From NCBI RefSeq assembly GCF_024721975.1, contig NZ_JANQBB010000005.1:372001-436000 (forward strand): 64,000 bases of DNA, written 5' to 3'. A program made the position numbers and the translations under genes. Shown here in pieces: positions 19,628 to 28,349 of the stretch (positions are counted from its first letter, which is position 1; each line of letters opens with the position of its first letter). The notes under the pieces are model-generated. The model was given only the letters and a program-made list of their open reading frames with translations. It ran no database searches and was not told where the DNA came from. The DNA is from Paenibacillus endoradicis. Its GTDB lineage: Bacteria > Bacillota > Bacilli > Paenibacillales > Paenibacillaceae.

Positions 19628-20701
19628 ATGACAAACCCAAGAACACAACAACTTCACACTCTATTAGAGGCGAAGCAATTAGAAGCAATCATCATTGATA
19701 GCCCAATAAACAGACGTTATCTTAGTGGTTTTACAGGCTCAGCAGGTACATTATTGTTGACGACATCTGCGTCATATCTATTAACGGACTTCCGTTATCG
19801 TACACAAGCGGCAGAGCAGGCAAAAGGCTATCAAGTACTTGAGTATATGTCACAACCAATGGTTGAAATTAGAACATTGCTTCAAAAACTTGGTATAAAC
19901 AAAGTGGGATTTGAACAAGATCATATTTCATTTGCTCAATATAAACAATGGGAAAATGAACTTGCAGGTATTGAACTTAGTCCAACCGCAGGTCTTGTTG
20001 AACAAATTCGTATGATTAAAGATCAAGCTGAGCTTCAAATTATTCAAGAAGCAGCTGATCTTGCTGATCGTACCTTTGCTCATATATTGAATTACATTAA
20101 GCCAGGTGTTAGGGAATTAGATATCGCACTAGAGATGGAAATGTTTATGCGTTCTAACGGCGCAACAAGTTCTTCTTTTGAGACGATCGTAGCTTCTGGT
20201 GAACGTTCTGCATTACCTCATGGTATTGCCAGCGAGCGTATTATCGGCAATAATGAATTTGTTAAATTAGATTTTGGTGCTTACTATAAAGGATACTGTT
20301 CAGATATTACTAGAACAGTTGTTGTAGGTAAGCCTACTGAAAAACATCTAGAAATTTATAATATCGTACTTGAAGCACAATTGAACGCCCTAGCAAACAT
20401 TAAGCCAGGTGTGACAGGTGTACAAGGCGATGCATTTGCTCGAGATGTTATTACAAAATACGGATATGGTGAGCTGTTCGGACATGGTACAGGACATGGC
20501 ATCGGGATGGAAATTCACGAAGCACCTAGACTATCTCGCTTCAGCGATACAATATTAACACCTGGAATGACGGTTACAGTCGAGCCTGGTATTTACATCC
20601 CTGGTTTTGGTGGTGTAAGAATCGAGGATGATATCGTAATTACTCATACAGGCATTCAGATACTTACCAAGTCAACAAAAGAACTAATTTTATTGAATTA
20701 G
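19628..20701 (+). CDS. pepQ: M24 family Xaa-Pro peptidase (YqhT-like)
   Basis: A 357-residue creatinase/aminopeptidase-P-fold metallopeptidase. The C-terminal pita-bread domain has the five metal ligands: D in [13 protein letters not shown], the following D in SDITRT, H in [17 protein letters not shown] in [14 protein letters not shown] and E in VRIEDD. It likely cleaves Xaa-Pro dipeptides or N-terminal Xaa-Pro bonds. It sits between aroQ and efp as in B. subtilis (yqhT). Its leader (about 19580-19620) contains ATCGTGATCACAAACGA, a piece of repeat family A. Confidence 0.88.
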   Translation: MTNPRTQQLHTLLEAKQLEAIIIDSPINRRYLSGFTGSAGTLLLTTSASYLLTDFRYRTQAAEQAKGYQVLEYMSQPMVEIRTLLQKLGINKVGFEQDHISFAQYKQWENELAGIELSPTAGLVEQIRMIKDQAELQIIQEAADLADRTFAHILNYIKPGVRELDIALEMEMFMRSNGATSSSFETIVASGERSALPHGIASERIIGNNEFVKLDFGAYYKGYCSDITRTVVVGKPTEKHLEIYNIVLEAQLNALANIKPGVTGVQGDAFARDVITKYGYGELFGHGTGHGIGMEIHEAPRLSRFSDTILTPGMTVTVEPGIYIPGFGGVRIEDDIVITHTGIQILTKSTKELILLN

Positions 20702-20727
20702 AAACTTATTTCAGGAGGGAATCATTC

Positions 20728-21285
20728 ATGATTTCAGTAAACGATTTTAAGACAGGCTTAACAGTTGAAGTAGAAGGCGATATTTTCACAGTAGTAGAAT
20801 TCCAACACGTTAAACCTGGTAAAGGCGCAGCGTTTGTACGTTCGAAAATGAAAAATCTTCGTAATGGTAACACAGTAGAAAGAACTTTCCGTGCAGGTGA
20901 ATCAATCGGTCGTGCGATCATTGAAAACCGTGAAGTACAGTACTTATACGGTGCTGCTGGTGAGTATTCATTCATGGATAATGAAACTTATGATCAATTC
21001 ACTTTAAGTGAATCACAACTTGAGTGGGAATTGAATTTCTTAAAAGAAAATATGAATGTAAATATTACTAGCTACCAAGGAGAAATTCTTGGTATTCAAC
21101 TTCCAAACAGTGTTGATTTGAAAGTTGTTGAAACAGAACCAGGCGTGAAAGGTAACACTGCTCAAGGTGCTACTAAAAATGCTAAGCTTGAAACTGGACA
21201 TAACGTTCAAGTGCCATTGTTCATTAACGAAGGTGATGTGCTTCTAGTAGATACTCGTGAAGGTAAATACATCTCTCGTGCATAA
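20728..21285 (+). CDS. efp: Elongation factor P
   Basis: A 185-residue, full-length EF-P with KOW-like domain I and two OB domains. The loop [17 protein letters not shown] carries the conserved lysine region (residue about 32), and the C-terminus ends in [17 protein letters not shown]. It rescues ribosomes stalled at polyproline. RBS CAGGAGGG, with its own terminator at 21299. Confidence 0.97.
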   Translation: MISVNDFKTGLTVEVEGDIFTVVEFQHVKPGKGAAFVRSKMKNLRNGNTVERTFRAGESIGRAIIENREVQYLYGAAGEYSFMDNETYDQFTLSESQLEWELNFLKENMNVNITSYQGEILGIQLPNSVDLKVVETEPGVKGNTAQGATKNAKLETGHNVQVPLFINEGDVLLVDTREGKYISRA

Positions 21286-21298
21286 TTAGTAACTAACG

Positions 21299-21327
21299 GC
21301 TGCTTGAACTATTCAAGCAGCTTTTTT
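21299..21327 (+). terminator. Terminator after efp
   Basis: The stem GCTGCTTGAA / TTCAAGCAGC is followed by TTTTTT. Confidence 0.9.
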
Positions 21328-21431
21328 AATATAACTGTATTCATTAAATGCAATGGGTGATATAATATATAACCGTATGCATATATAATTAAAGGTTTAA
21401 CTACCTATGTCAAGGTTGGGAGTGAGCAGCT

Positions 21432-22685
21432 TTGTCTTTGATCGTGATGAAGTTTGGTGGTAGTTCCGTGGGAACCCCCGAGAGAATGCAACGTGTTGCA
21501 CAACGAATCATAGAAAGACAGCAAGAAGGAAACGATATTGTAGTTGTTGTGTCAGCTATGGGTGATACAACAGACGATTTGATTGAACAATCAAAATTGT
21601 TAAATTCAAATCCATCTGCAAGAGAAATGGATATGTTACTTACAGTAGGAGAACAAATTTCTATCGCACTTCTTTCGATGACGATTGAAGCTTCTGGCGG
21701 TAAAGCTAAGTCCTTTACTGGATGGCAAGTTGGTATGAAAACTGATTCCGTACATGGAAAAGCAAAGATTGTAGAGATTCAGCCTGAACGTTTACAAGAA
21801 GCGTTGAAACTCGGTTATGTTGCAGTTGTTGCTGGATTCCAAGGTGCAAGTGAAGCAGGAGAAATTACGACTCTAGGTCGTGGTGGTTCTGATACAACCG
21901 CAGTGGCACTTGCTGCGGCGATTAATGCTGATATTTGTGAAATATACACTGATGTTGATGGTGTATATACAACTGATCCGCGCGTCGTGAAAAATGCTCG
22001 TAAGCTTGATGAAATTTCATATGATGAAATGCTTGAGCTTGCGCATCTAGGTGCAGCAGTATTACATCCTAGAGCAGTTGAATATGCGAAGCATAATAAT
22101 GTACAGTTAGTCGTTCGTTCAAGCTTTACAAAGAATGAAGGCACAAGCGTGAAGGAGGAAGCGATTATGGAACAAGGCGTAGTTGTTCGCGGTATTGCCT
22201 TTGATAAAAATGTAGCAAGAATTACAATCAATGGCGTGGAAGATGTTCCAGGTGTATTAGCGAATGTGTTTGGTGCACTTGCAGATAATGGAATTGATGT
22301 TGATATTATCGTTCAAAGTGGAACTCAAAATGGTAAGGCTGATTTTGCCTTTACTCTTGCTAGTGGCGATAAAGATAAAGCAATTTCAGTTATCGAAGGC
22401 ATCAAAGATATAGTTCCATATCGTGAGACAATTTCAGAGGACAATCTTGTAAAAGTATCTATCGTAGGTGCTGGCATGGTAAGTAATCCTGGAGTTGCTG
22501 CAAAAATGTTCGCAACTATTTCTTCACTAGGAATTAGCATTAACATGGTGAGCACTTCTGAAATTAAATGTTCATGTGTAATTAGTGCTGAAAAACTTAA
22601 TGAAGTAGTTGTTGCTTTGCACACAGCCTATGGTCTAGATGCAACAGAACAAGCTTTTGTAGGTGGACCATCTGAAAGAAGATAA
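21432..22685 (+). CDS. lysC: Aspartokinase II-type, alpha subunit (full-length)
   Basis: A 417-residue lysine-sensitive aspartokinase, first step of Lys/Thr/Met and diaminopimelate synthesis. Kinase signature VMKFGGSSVGTPERM at residues 5-19, TLGRGGSDTTAVALAAA around 155-171, and two C-terminal ACT domains from about residue 265. TTG start with GGGAGTGA upstream and a -10-like TATAAT at 21361. No lysine riboswitch is visible in the 100-base leader. An internal start gives a beta subunit. Confidence 0.95.
   Translation: MSLIVMKFGGSSVGTPERMQRVAQRIIERQQEGNDIVVVVSAMGDTTDDLIEQSKLLNSNPSAREMDMLLTVGEQISIALLSMTIEASGGKAKSFTGWQVGMKTDSVHGKAKIVEIQPERLQEALKLGYVAVVAGFQGASEAGEITTLGRGGSDTTAVALAAAINADICEIYTDVDGVYTTDPRVVKNARKLDEISYDEMLELAHLGAAVLHPRAVEYAKHNNVQLVVRSSFTKNEGTSVKEEAIMEQGVVVRGIAFDKNVARITINGVEDVPGVLANVFGALADNGIDVDIIVQSGTQNGKADFAFTLASGDKDKAISVIEGIKDIVPYRETISEDNLVKVSIVGAGMVSNPGVAAKMFATISSLGISINMVSTSEIKCSCVISAEKLNEVVVALHTAYGLDATEQAFVGGPSERR
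22167..22685 (+). CDS. lysC: Aspartokinase beta subunit from an internal in-frame start
   Basis: Codon 246 is ATG, preceded by GAAGGAGGAA at ideal spacing, an unusually strong RBS inside a gene. It would give a 172-residue protein containing both ACT domains. B. subtilis LysC is known to make an alpha2-beta2 enzyme by the same arrangement, with the beta start at the equivalent position, so this is very likely a real second product. Confidence 0.8.
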   Translation: MEQGVVVRGIAFDKNVARITINGVEDVPGVLANVFGALADNGIDVDIIVQSGTQNGKADFAFTLASGDKDKAISVIEGIKDIVPYRETISEDNLVKVSIVGAGMVSNPGVAAKMFATISSLGISINMVSTSEIKCSCVISAEKLNEVVVALHTAYGLDATEQAFVGGPSERR

Positions 22686-22704
22686 ATAGCTATTATATAA
22701 ATAG

Positions 22705-22761
22705 GAGTTTCTGTCGCTAGCTCGTTAACATAACGAGTTAGAACGGAAACTCTTTTTTTTC
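22705..22761. terminator. Bidirectional terminator between lysC and comB
   Basis: The stem GAGTTTC...GAAACTC encloses a second stem, CTCGTTA / TAACGAG, and ends in a run of eight T. It serves both convergent genes. Confidence 0.85.
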
Positions 22762-22778
22762 ATAGTTTCGATAAGTTT

Positions 22779-23519
22779 CTAATTGTACGTTTCATTACTC
22801 GACTTAACGACGACAACCCCATTAAGATATACGGGCACAATATCGTACACATCAAGCCGCGCACAATCTTCAATATCAGATGTCATGTCAAGTTCTTGTA
22901 AACGATTCCCTGATAAACCTCGGCTAATAACTTCAGCAATATCACTTTTATTATGTTCATATAAGGCAAGCATTGCTTTGCCAAAATCATCAATTTGTAG
23001 TATATAATCAGTATTTTTACTATGTTCTACTAAGTGGGCTAATATATAACCTGCACATAATCCATCCTCTATTGTAAATTGATCGTGACTACCCGCACAT
23101 AGAATGACAAGGTCATTGTTACTATTTAGCGCGGCATTGGCGCATGCTTTTGCATTGTTTAGACTTGCAATGTATATGTTTGATGCTCTCTTAGAGCGAT
23201 GAATGGCTCTCGTTCCGTTCGTAGTTGTAAGAATGACTCTTCGATCTATTAGTTGTGAACTTCGATATTCTAAAGGTGAATTTCCATAATGAAATCCTGA
23301 AATTCGCTTACAAAATCTTTCCCCTCCAAGTATATCGTGCTCTTTATATATTTGTTTTGCATCCATTACTGTCTCTACTGGAATGACACAAGTTGCACCC
23401 GATGCTAAGGCACTCACAATGGAGCTAGATGATCTGAAAACATCGATAACTATTGCAGTTTTTCCAATAAACTTCCCCTGATGTGCTTCACTTGCATTGG
23501 AAATAACTTGTACTCTCAT
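22779..23519 (-). CDS. comB: 2-phosphosulfolactate phosphatase family protein (ComB-like)
   Basis: A 246-residue ComB-fold phosphatase. Motifs are AIVIDVFRSSSSIVSALASGA (about residues 24-44), LGGERFCKRI, GNSPLEY, TTNGTRAIHRS and LCAGSHDQFTIEDGLCAG. The founding enzyme removes phosphate from 2-phospho-3-sulfolactate in coenzyme M or sulfolactate synthesis. Sulfolactate is a known Bacillus spore component, which makes a location beside spoIIIA suggestive. ATG at 23519 is chosen over an upstream TTG because AAGGA precedes it at good spacing. Confidence 0.85.
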   Translation of the reverse strand: MRVQVISNASEAHQGKFIGKTAIVIDVFRSSSSIVSALASGATCVIPVETVMDAKQIYKEHDILGGERFCKRISGFHYGNSPLEYRSSQLIDRRVILTTTNGTRAIHRSKRASNIYIASLNNAKACANAALNSNNDLVILCAGSHDQFTIEDGLCAGYILAHLVEHSKNTDYILQIDDFGKAMLALYEHNKSDIAEVISRGLSGNRLQELDMTSDIEDCARLDVYDIVPVYLNGVVVVKSSNETYN

Positions 23520-23673
23520 AAACAATCCTTCTTTCTATCGCTCACCTACATATTGATATTCTATGCATGAATTATTAGGCAGGTGTCAATCCCAAATACA
23601 ACTTTAATAGCAATTAGTAACTTAGTATTTACCATTCTCTCTAGCAAGCTATTAAAACGTATGAAATAAATAG

Positions 23674-23702
23674 GGATATTTTTGAAAAGACAAGCATAGA
23701 CT
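23674..23702 (+). promoter_or_regulatory. Sigma-E-type promoter of the spoIIIA operon
   Basis: GGATATT at 23674-23680, a 14-base spacer, then CATAGACT at 23695-23702. This is close to the sigma-E pattern KMATATT-N14-CATACAHT. spoIIIA is a known sigma-E operon expressed in the mother cell. Confidence 0.7.
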
Positions 23703-23741
23703 TGTATCGTCAAGAGCAATTTGTAGGGAGTGACCATTACG

Positions 23742-24710
23742 ATGTTAGCAGATATTGTTCAGCTACTTCCAATTGAGATAAAAAAGATGCTGGAGAAGTT
23801 ACCTGCGGACATGAAGAACAGCATCGAAGAAATAAGAATCCGTGAACACAGACCATTAGAAATTACGCTTCAAGGTAACTTCTATTATGTAACTGAAGCA
23901 GGTCAACAAGAGAAAGATTCAAGATTAGCCTATCACCCAACGACAGAGCAATGTCGCAAATTACTTGAGAAAATCACAAACTATTCTCTGTATACGATGG
24001 AAGAAGAATTACGACGAGGTTACATTACAGTAGCAGGTGGACATCGAATTGGTATTGTTGGACGAACGATATTGGATGGTGGCTTTGTAAGAGGAATACG
24101 TGATATTGGCGGATTCAACATAAGAATTGCGCGAGAAGTGATAGGGGCATCTAAGCAATTATTGCCCAAGCTATTTTCACCGATGCGTGGTGGTCTTCAA
24201 TCCGTACTGATTATATCTCCACCGCAACAAGGTAAGACAACGATATTACGAGATATTGCTAGATCGTTAAGTTATGGTGATGGACAAAGACGATTACCAA
24301 TGAAAGTCGGAATTGTAGATGAACGTTCAGAAATTGCAGCTTGTGTAAGAGGGATTCCAACATTTGATGTAGGACCTCGAACAGATGTCATGGATGCTTG
24401 TCCTAAGGCAGAAGGGATGATGATGCTACTTCGATCGATGTCACCTGAAGTAATTATAGTTGATGAAATTGGACGAGTAGAAGATGCGGTATCGATACGA
24501 GAGGCAGCACATTCTGGAGTGAAGGTGATCGCTACGGCCCATGCTTACGATGTGTTAGAAGTACTTGGACGACATGAAATTATGAGACTTATTGATGAAA
24601 AAGTATTTGCTAACATTATTGAACTGCGGCGCAGTGAAAAAGGGTTTATGCATCGCATTGTACCAGTAGAAAAGGCAAGAGAAGAATTAGCTAAAGATTT
24701 TGTACTGTAG
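23742..24710 (+). CDS. spoIIIAA: Stage III sporulation protein AA (ATPase)
   Basis: A 322-residue secretion-type ATPase energising the SpoIIIA-SpoIIQ feeding channel between mother cell and forespore. Walker A in SPPQQGKTTILRDIAR (around residue 165), Walker B IIVDEIGR, and the family motif GIVDERSEIAACVRGIP. ATG at 23742 is preferred, 10 bases after AGGGAGTG; an in-frame GTG at 23730 lies within that RBS. First gene of spoIIIA, but separated from spoIIIAB by three tandem repeats. Confidence 0.95.
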   Translation: MLADIVQLLPIEIKKMLEKLPADMKNSIEEIRIREHRPLEITLQGNFYYVTEAGQQEKDSRLAYHPTTEQCRKLLEKITNYSLYTMEEELRRGYITVAGGHRIGIVGRTILDGGFVRGIRDIGGFNIRIAREVIGASKQLLPKLFSPMRGGLQSVLIISPPQQGKTTILRDIARSLSYGDGQRRLPMKVGIVDERSEIAACVRGIPTFDVGPRTDVMDACPKAEGMMMLLRSMSPEVIIVDEIGRVEDAVSIREAAHSGVKVIATAHAYDVLEVLGRHEIMRLIDEKVFANIIELRRSEKGFMHRIVPVEKAREELAKDFVL

Positions 24711-24897
24711 AGGTAGTTCAATAAGCGAACTTTGATAACAATGATTAGCTTCGAAGTGTATTCGACATCGAATATGAAGCGAACTTGGGAAGTCCGGTAC
24801 GCATGTACCAATAACGTACATTTGCGTTTCCTCCTCCCACAAGTAGCGCTTCATCTTCTTGGCTCTGAAAGGCCGCTTTTTGAACCTTTATTGATAG
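24711..24897 (+). repeat. Repeat family A, tandem copy 1 of 3
   Basis: It begins AGGTAGTTCAATAAGCGAAC and ends GGCCGCTTTTTGAACC. The middle carries TTCGACATCGAATATGAAGCGAAC and the near-palindrome TGTACCAATAACGTACA. The unit repeats with an exact 187-base period and near-identical sequence. Confidence 0.92.
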
Positions 24898-25084
24898 AGG
24901 TAGTTCAATAAGCGAACTTTGATAACGATGTTTAGCTTCGAAGTGTATTCGACATCGAATATGAAGCGAACTTGGGAAGTCCGGTACGCATGTACCAATA
25001 ACGTACATTTGCGTTTCCTCCTCCCACAAGTAGCGCTTCATCTTCTTGGCTCTGAAAGGCCGCTCTTTGAACCTTTATTGAAAG
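24898..25084 (+). repeat. Repeat family A, tandem copy 2 of 3
   Basis: Nearly identical to the preceding 187-base unit. Differences are few, for example AACGATGTTTAG for AACAATGATTAG and CGCTCTTTG for CGCTTTTTG. High identity between neighbours points to recent tandem duplication. Confidence 0.92.
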
Positions 25085-25160
25085 AGGTAGTTCAATAAGC
25101 GAACTTTGATAACAATGATTAGCTTCGAAGTGTATTCGACATCGAATATGAAGCGAACTT
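25085..25160 (+). repeat. Repeat family A, truncated tandem copy 3
   Basis: It repeats the first ~76 bases of the unit (to AATATGAAGCGAACTTG) and is then joined to GAGGAAGGTGG, the RBS of spoIIIAB. The second half of the unit is missing. Confidence 0.9.
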
Positions 25161-25178
25161 GAGGAAGGTGGATGGATA

Positions 25179-25697
25179 ATGATTAAACTGTTGGGTGCCT
25201 TACTGATTCTGTTCTCTGGAACGGCAGTTGGTTTTTTGCAAGCTGCAAAGTATGTGGATCGAGCTAAAGAATTACGAATTCTCATACATGCATTGCAACG
25301 CCTAGAGACAGAAATCAATTATGGACGAACACCTTTACCAGTTGCTTGCCTCGTTACAGCAGAAGCAACTGAACAACCTATACGCGAACTTTTTCAGATT
25401 ACCGCAGATTTGCTGCAAGGGGAGCAAGAACTATCGTTAAATGAAGCTTGGAGTATAGCGGTAGAACAATGTTGGTCCAACACTTCGATGAAAATACGAG
25501 AGAAAGAAGTTTTGCTTAGAATGGGCTCTGTGCTTGGCATGAGTGACTCAGAAGATCAGCAGAAACATCTACAACTTGCTCAATTACAATTGAAAACAGA
25601 AGAAGTAACAGCTAGAGAAGAACAAGATAAATTTGTAAGAATGTGGAGAAGTTTGGGGGCATTAGGGGCTGTTCTAATTGTGATATTGATGGTGTAA
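25179..25697 (+). CDS. spoIIIAB: Stage III sporulation protein AB
   Basis: A 172-residue membrane protein resembling type II secretion GspF-like halves. N-terminal helix LLGALLILFSGTAVGFLQAAKY, then ELRILIHALQRLETEINYG, and a C-terminal helix LGALGAVLIVILMV. Component of the SpoIIIA channel. In Bacillus it directly abuts spoIIIAA; here a 468-base repeat array intervenes. RBS GAGGAAGGTGG. Confidence 0.92.
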   Translation: MIKLLGALLILFSGTAVGFLQAAKYVDRAKELRILIHALQRLETEINYGRTPLPVACLVTAEATEQPIRELFQITADLLQGEQELSLNEAWSIAVEQCWSNTSMKIREKEVLLRMGSVLGMSDSEDQQKHLQLAQLQLKTEEVTAREEQDKFVRMWRSLGALGAVLIVILMV

Positions 25698-25706
25698 GAG
25701 GGGTAG

Positions 25707-25913
25707 ATGATAAAGATGGATGTGACAGCAATATTTCAGATTGCAGGAGTAGGCATTATTATTGCGATTATACATTCTGTATTGAAACAAATGGGAAAAG
25801 AAGATATGGCGCATTGGGTGACTGTAATGGGTTTTGTAGTAGGACTATTCATGGTTATTGATCTACTTGGAGAGCTATTTCAAGAAATTAAGGCGATTTT
25901 TCTATTTCAGTAG
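25707..25913 (+). CDS. spoIIIAC: Stage III sporulation protein AC
   Basis: A 68-residue protein with two membrane helices (FQIAGVGIIIAIIHSVL and WVTVMGFVVGLFMVIDLLGEL) and the conserved end KAIFLFQ. SpoIIIAC is a small integral subunit of the mother-cell channel. It lies 9 bases after spoIIIAB, and its stop abuts spoIIIAD. The ATG at 25716 is an alternative start. Confidence 0.92.
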   Translation: MIKMDVTAIFQIAGVGIIIAIIHSVLKQMGKEDMAHWVTVMGFVVGLFMVIDLLGELFQEIKAIFLFQ

Positions 25914-26318
25914 GTGAACACTGTGGAAATCATTCAAATTGTAGGACTTGGTTTAATAGCGACGATCCTCGTCTTAGTCCTTAAAGAGCAGAAGCCGATG
26001 TTCGCTTTTCTTATTACAACATTTACAGGTGTGTTCATCTTTCTATTAGTCATTGGAAAAATTGATGCTGTAATTACTGTAATAAATGAGCTGGCGACGA
26101 AATCCGGAATTCCCGATATTTACTTAAAAACAGTGCTCAAAATAATTGGGATCGCTTATATTGCAGAATTTGGTGCCCAAATGGTGAGGGATGCTGGACA
26201 GGAAAGCATTGCTTCAAAAATCGAGTTTGCTGGGAAAATATTTATATTAGTACTAGCAATACCTATCATAAATGTCATTATCGAAACATTGCTATCGTTA
26301 CTTCCTATGGGAAGTTGA
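25914..26318 (+). CDS. spoIIIAD: Stage III sporulation protein AD
   Basis: A 134-residue membrane protein with IIQIVGLGLIATILVLVLKEQKP at the start and LKIIGIAYIAEFGAQMVRDAGQ (about residues 74-95), both hallmarks of SpoIIIAD. Four helices. The GTG at 25914 touches the spoIIIAC stop. A second GTG at 25923, 6 bases after TAGGTGA, may be the true start and would give MEIIQIVGL. Confidence 0.92.
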   Translation: MNTVEIIQIVGLGLIATILVLVLKEQKPMFAFLITTFTGVFIFLLVIGKIDAVITVINELATKSGIPDIYLKTVLKIIGIAYIAEFGAQMVRDAGQESIASKIEFAGKIFILVLAIPIINVIIETLLSLLPMGS

Positions 26319-26333
26319 TAGGAGGAAGAGCGG

Positions 26334-27542
26334 ATGAGAATAGTAAGTAGATTACTAACATGGACAATCATGATCTTGATACTTATTTGCTTCTCGCCAG
26401 TGGTAGAAGCTAGCAGTACACCAAGTAATGAATATTCTTCAGATATGACGTCAACTTGGGTTGAGGAACAAGTCAATTCACTTGATACAAATACAATAGA
26501 GCAGTATTGGGAGCAAATGGGTAATGAGTACAGTCAGTACTTTCCAAACAACCAGCTTCCTACCATTAATGAACTTATGTTCTCTGATCAAGGTAATAAA
26601 TTTGAAGCTAGCACAATTATTAAAGGTATGTTCGCTTACTTCATTCAAGAAATCATCTATAACAGTAAACTTCTAATAATCATCGTAATGTTAGCGGTAT
26701 TCAGTATGATGCTAGAAACACTGCAGAACGCATTTGAAAGAAATGCAATTAGTAAAGTTGCCTATTCCATCGTTTTCATGGTACTAGTCACAATCGCAAT
26801 TAATAGTTTCAGTGTAGCCATAGGCTACGCGAAGGAAGCGATTGAAGAGATGATCACATTCATGCTGGCCATGATTCCACTTCTACTTACATTGTTAGCT
26901 TCGATGGGTGGTGTGGTTACGGTATCAGTTATGCATCCATTGATCATTTTTATGATTCATGTCGTTGGCACTTTAATCTATCTAGTTGTATTTCCATTGC
27001 TGTTCTTCTCAGCAGTTTTACATATTGTTAGTGCAATTACAGATCGTTTCAAAGTCACTCAGTTAGCCAATATGTTAAGAGGGGTCGCAGTTACTATACT
27101 CGGTATACTATTGACTGTATTTCTCGGAGTCATTTCTGTGCAGGGAGCAACGAGTTCAATTACAGATGGAGTTGCACTGAGGACTGCCAAATTCGTAACT
27201 GGTAACTTTGTACCTGTAGTTGGGAAAATGTTCTCAGATGCTGCTGACACCATTCTATCAGCTTCGTTGGTAGCTAAAAACGCAATCGGACTAGCAGGTG
27301 TTACTATTCTACTCGTAATTTGCGCTTTTCCTGCTATTAAGATTGTTGCACTAGCACTGATCTATCATGTTGCAGGAGCGATCATGCAGCCGCTCGGAGA
27401 TTCACCTATAGCTGCATGTCTACAAACGATAGGAAAGACAATGCTGTATGTGTTTGCGGCGCTAGCGGCTGTAAGCCTAATGTTTTTCCTTGCAGTCACA
27501 ATCATCATAACCGCAGGAAACGCCACCGTCATGGTTCGGTGA
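26334..27542 (+). CDS. spoIIIAE: Stage III sporulation protein AE
   Basis: A 402-residue polytopic membrane protein. A cleavable signal sequence (LLTWTIMILILICFSPVVEAS) is followed by an extracytoplasmic acidic domain and about eight helices (LLIIIVMLAVFSMMLETLQNAF, AMIPLLLTLLASMGG). It is the large membrane subunit of the SpoIIIA complex. RBS AGGAGG 7 bases before the ATG. Confidence 0.95.
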   Translation: MRIVSRLLTWTIMILILICFSPVVEASSTPSNEYSSDMTSTWVEEQVNSLDTNTIEQYWEQMGNEYSQYFPNNQLPTINELMFSDQGNKFEASTIIKGMFAYFIQEIIYNSKLLIIIVMLAVFSMMLETLQNAFERNAISKVAYSIVFMVLVTIAINSFSVAIGYAKEAIEEMITFMLAMIPLLLTLLASMGGVVTVSVMHPLIIFMIHVVGTLIYLVVFPLLFFSAVLHIVSAITDRFKVTQLANMLRGVAVTILGILLTVFLGVISVQGATSSITDGVALRTAKFVTGNFVPVVGKMFSDAADTILSASLVAKNAIGLAGVTILLVICAFPAIKIVALALIYHVAGAIMQPLGDSPIAACLQTIGKTMLYVFAALAAVSLMFFLAVTIIITAGNATVMVR

Positions 27543-27606
27543 CAAAGCCAAGTTATCGTAATTACAAACGAACAGTTTGAACTACCTATAAGGAGGTGAG
27601 GATAAT

Positions 27607-28323
27607 GTGCTAACCTGGCTAGGCGAATGGCTACAAAGCATAATCGCAGTAATTTTGTTGGCGGTAATTGTCGAATTAGTATTACCCAACAACAAGATGC
27701 TACGATATTCGCGGTTAGTTATTGGGTTAATTTTGTTACTTACGATGCTCAATCCATTACTGAATATCTTTCAGAAAGATTTCACCTCACAATTGGCGGC
27801 CAGCTATTCCTTATGGGATGAACAGTTTCAAGCAGATAAACTAAACGTTCCAACACTTGATGAAATTAATAAGCGTGCCACGCAATTGAAGGCTGATCGA
27901 GAGCAAGCTTCAGAACAATTAACAAAACTGGGATTAGAGGAAGCAATGAAGCAACAATTGCTTAATCAAACGGATGCTAACGTTCAACAGGTTGCTGTCC
28001 AATTAGGTTGGAACAAAGGTGCTGGTGCAGATCAATCACCATATATTGTTTCCATTACAGTTACGCTAAAACAAGCGCAATCAGAGACGAAAGTTGAAGA
28101 GGTAGTTGTTCAAGAGCCAATTATCGTGAGTGAAATCAAGGTGCAGGTTGATATGACCGAGAGTGAAGTCTCCGAATCTACAACTGAAAATGTTGATAAA
28201 TTACCCGAGCAACAGAGTGACTTCTATGCAGTGCAAGATGAGCAAGCTTTACAAATCATATCCATCCTTACAACAGGTTGGAATGTTAAAGGAAATCAAA
28301 TTTTCGTGCAGGCCAAAAAGTAG
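27607..28323 (+). CDS. spoIIIAF: Stage III sporulation protein AF
   Basis: A 238-residue protein with two N-terminal helices (LQSIIAVILLAVIVELVLP and LVIGLILLLTMLNPLLNIF) and a soluble ring-building-type domain. The GTG at 27607 follows AGGAGGTGAGG. An overlapping ATG at 27605 is closed at once. Its leader (27555-27590) contains AACAGTTTGAACTACC, the terminus of repeat family A, just before the RBS. Confidence 0.92.
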   Translation: MLTWLGEWLQSIIAVILLAVIVELVLPNNKMLRYSRLVIGLILLLTMLNPLLNIFQKDFTSQLAASYSLWDEQFQADKLNVPTLDEINKRATQLKADREQASEQLTKLGLEEAMKQQLLNQTDANVQQVAVQLGWNKGAGADQSPYIVSITVTLKQAQSETKVEEVVVQEPIIVSEIKVQVDMTESEVSESTTENVDKLPEQQSDFYAVQDEQALQIISILTTGWNVKGNQIFVQAKK

Positions 28324-28349
28324 CGGGTCATGAAATCGGAAGGCTTAAG

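Noticed and set aside
21328..21431. Possible lysine riboswitch upstream of lysC
   Set aside because: The leader is only about 100 bases and lacks the long multi-helix L-box core or a terminator stem.
24745..25318. Minus-strand frames with repeated protein segments across spoIIIAA-AB
   Set aside because: The repeated residues simply reflect the tandem 187-bp DNA repeats; no RBS and overlap with spoIIIAB.
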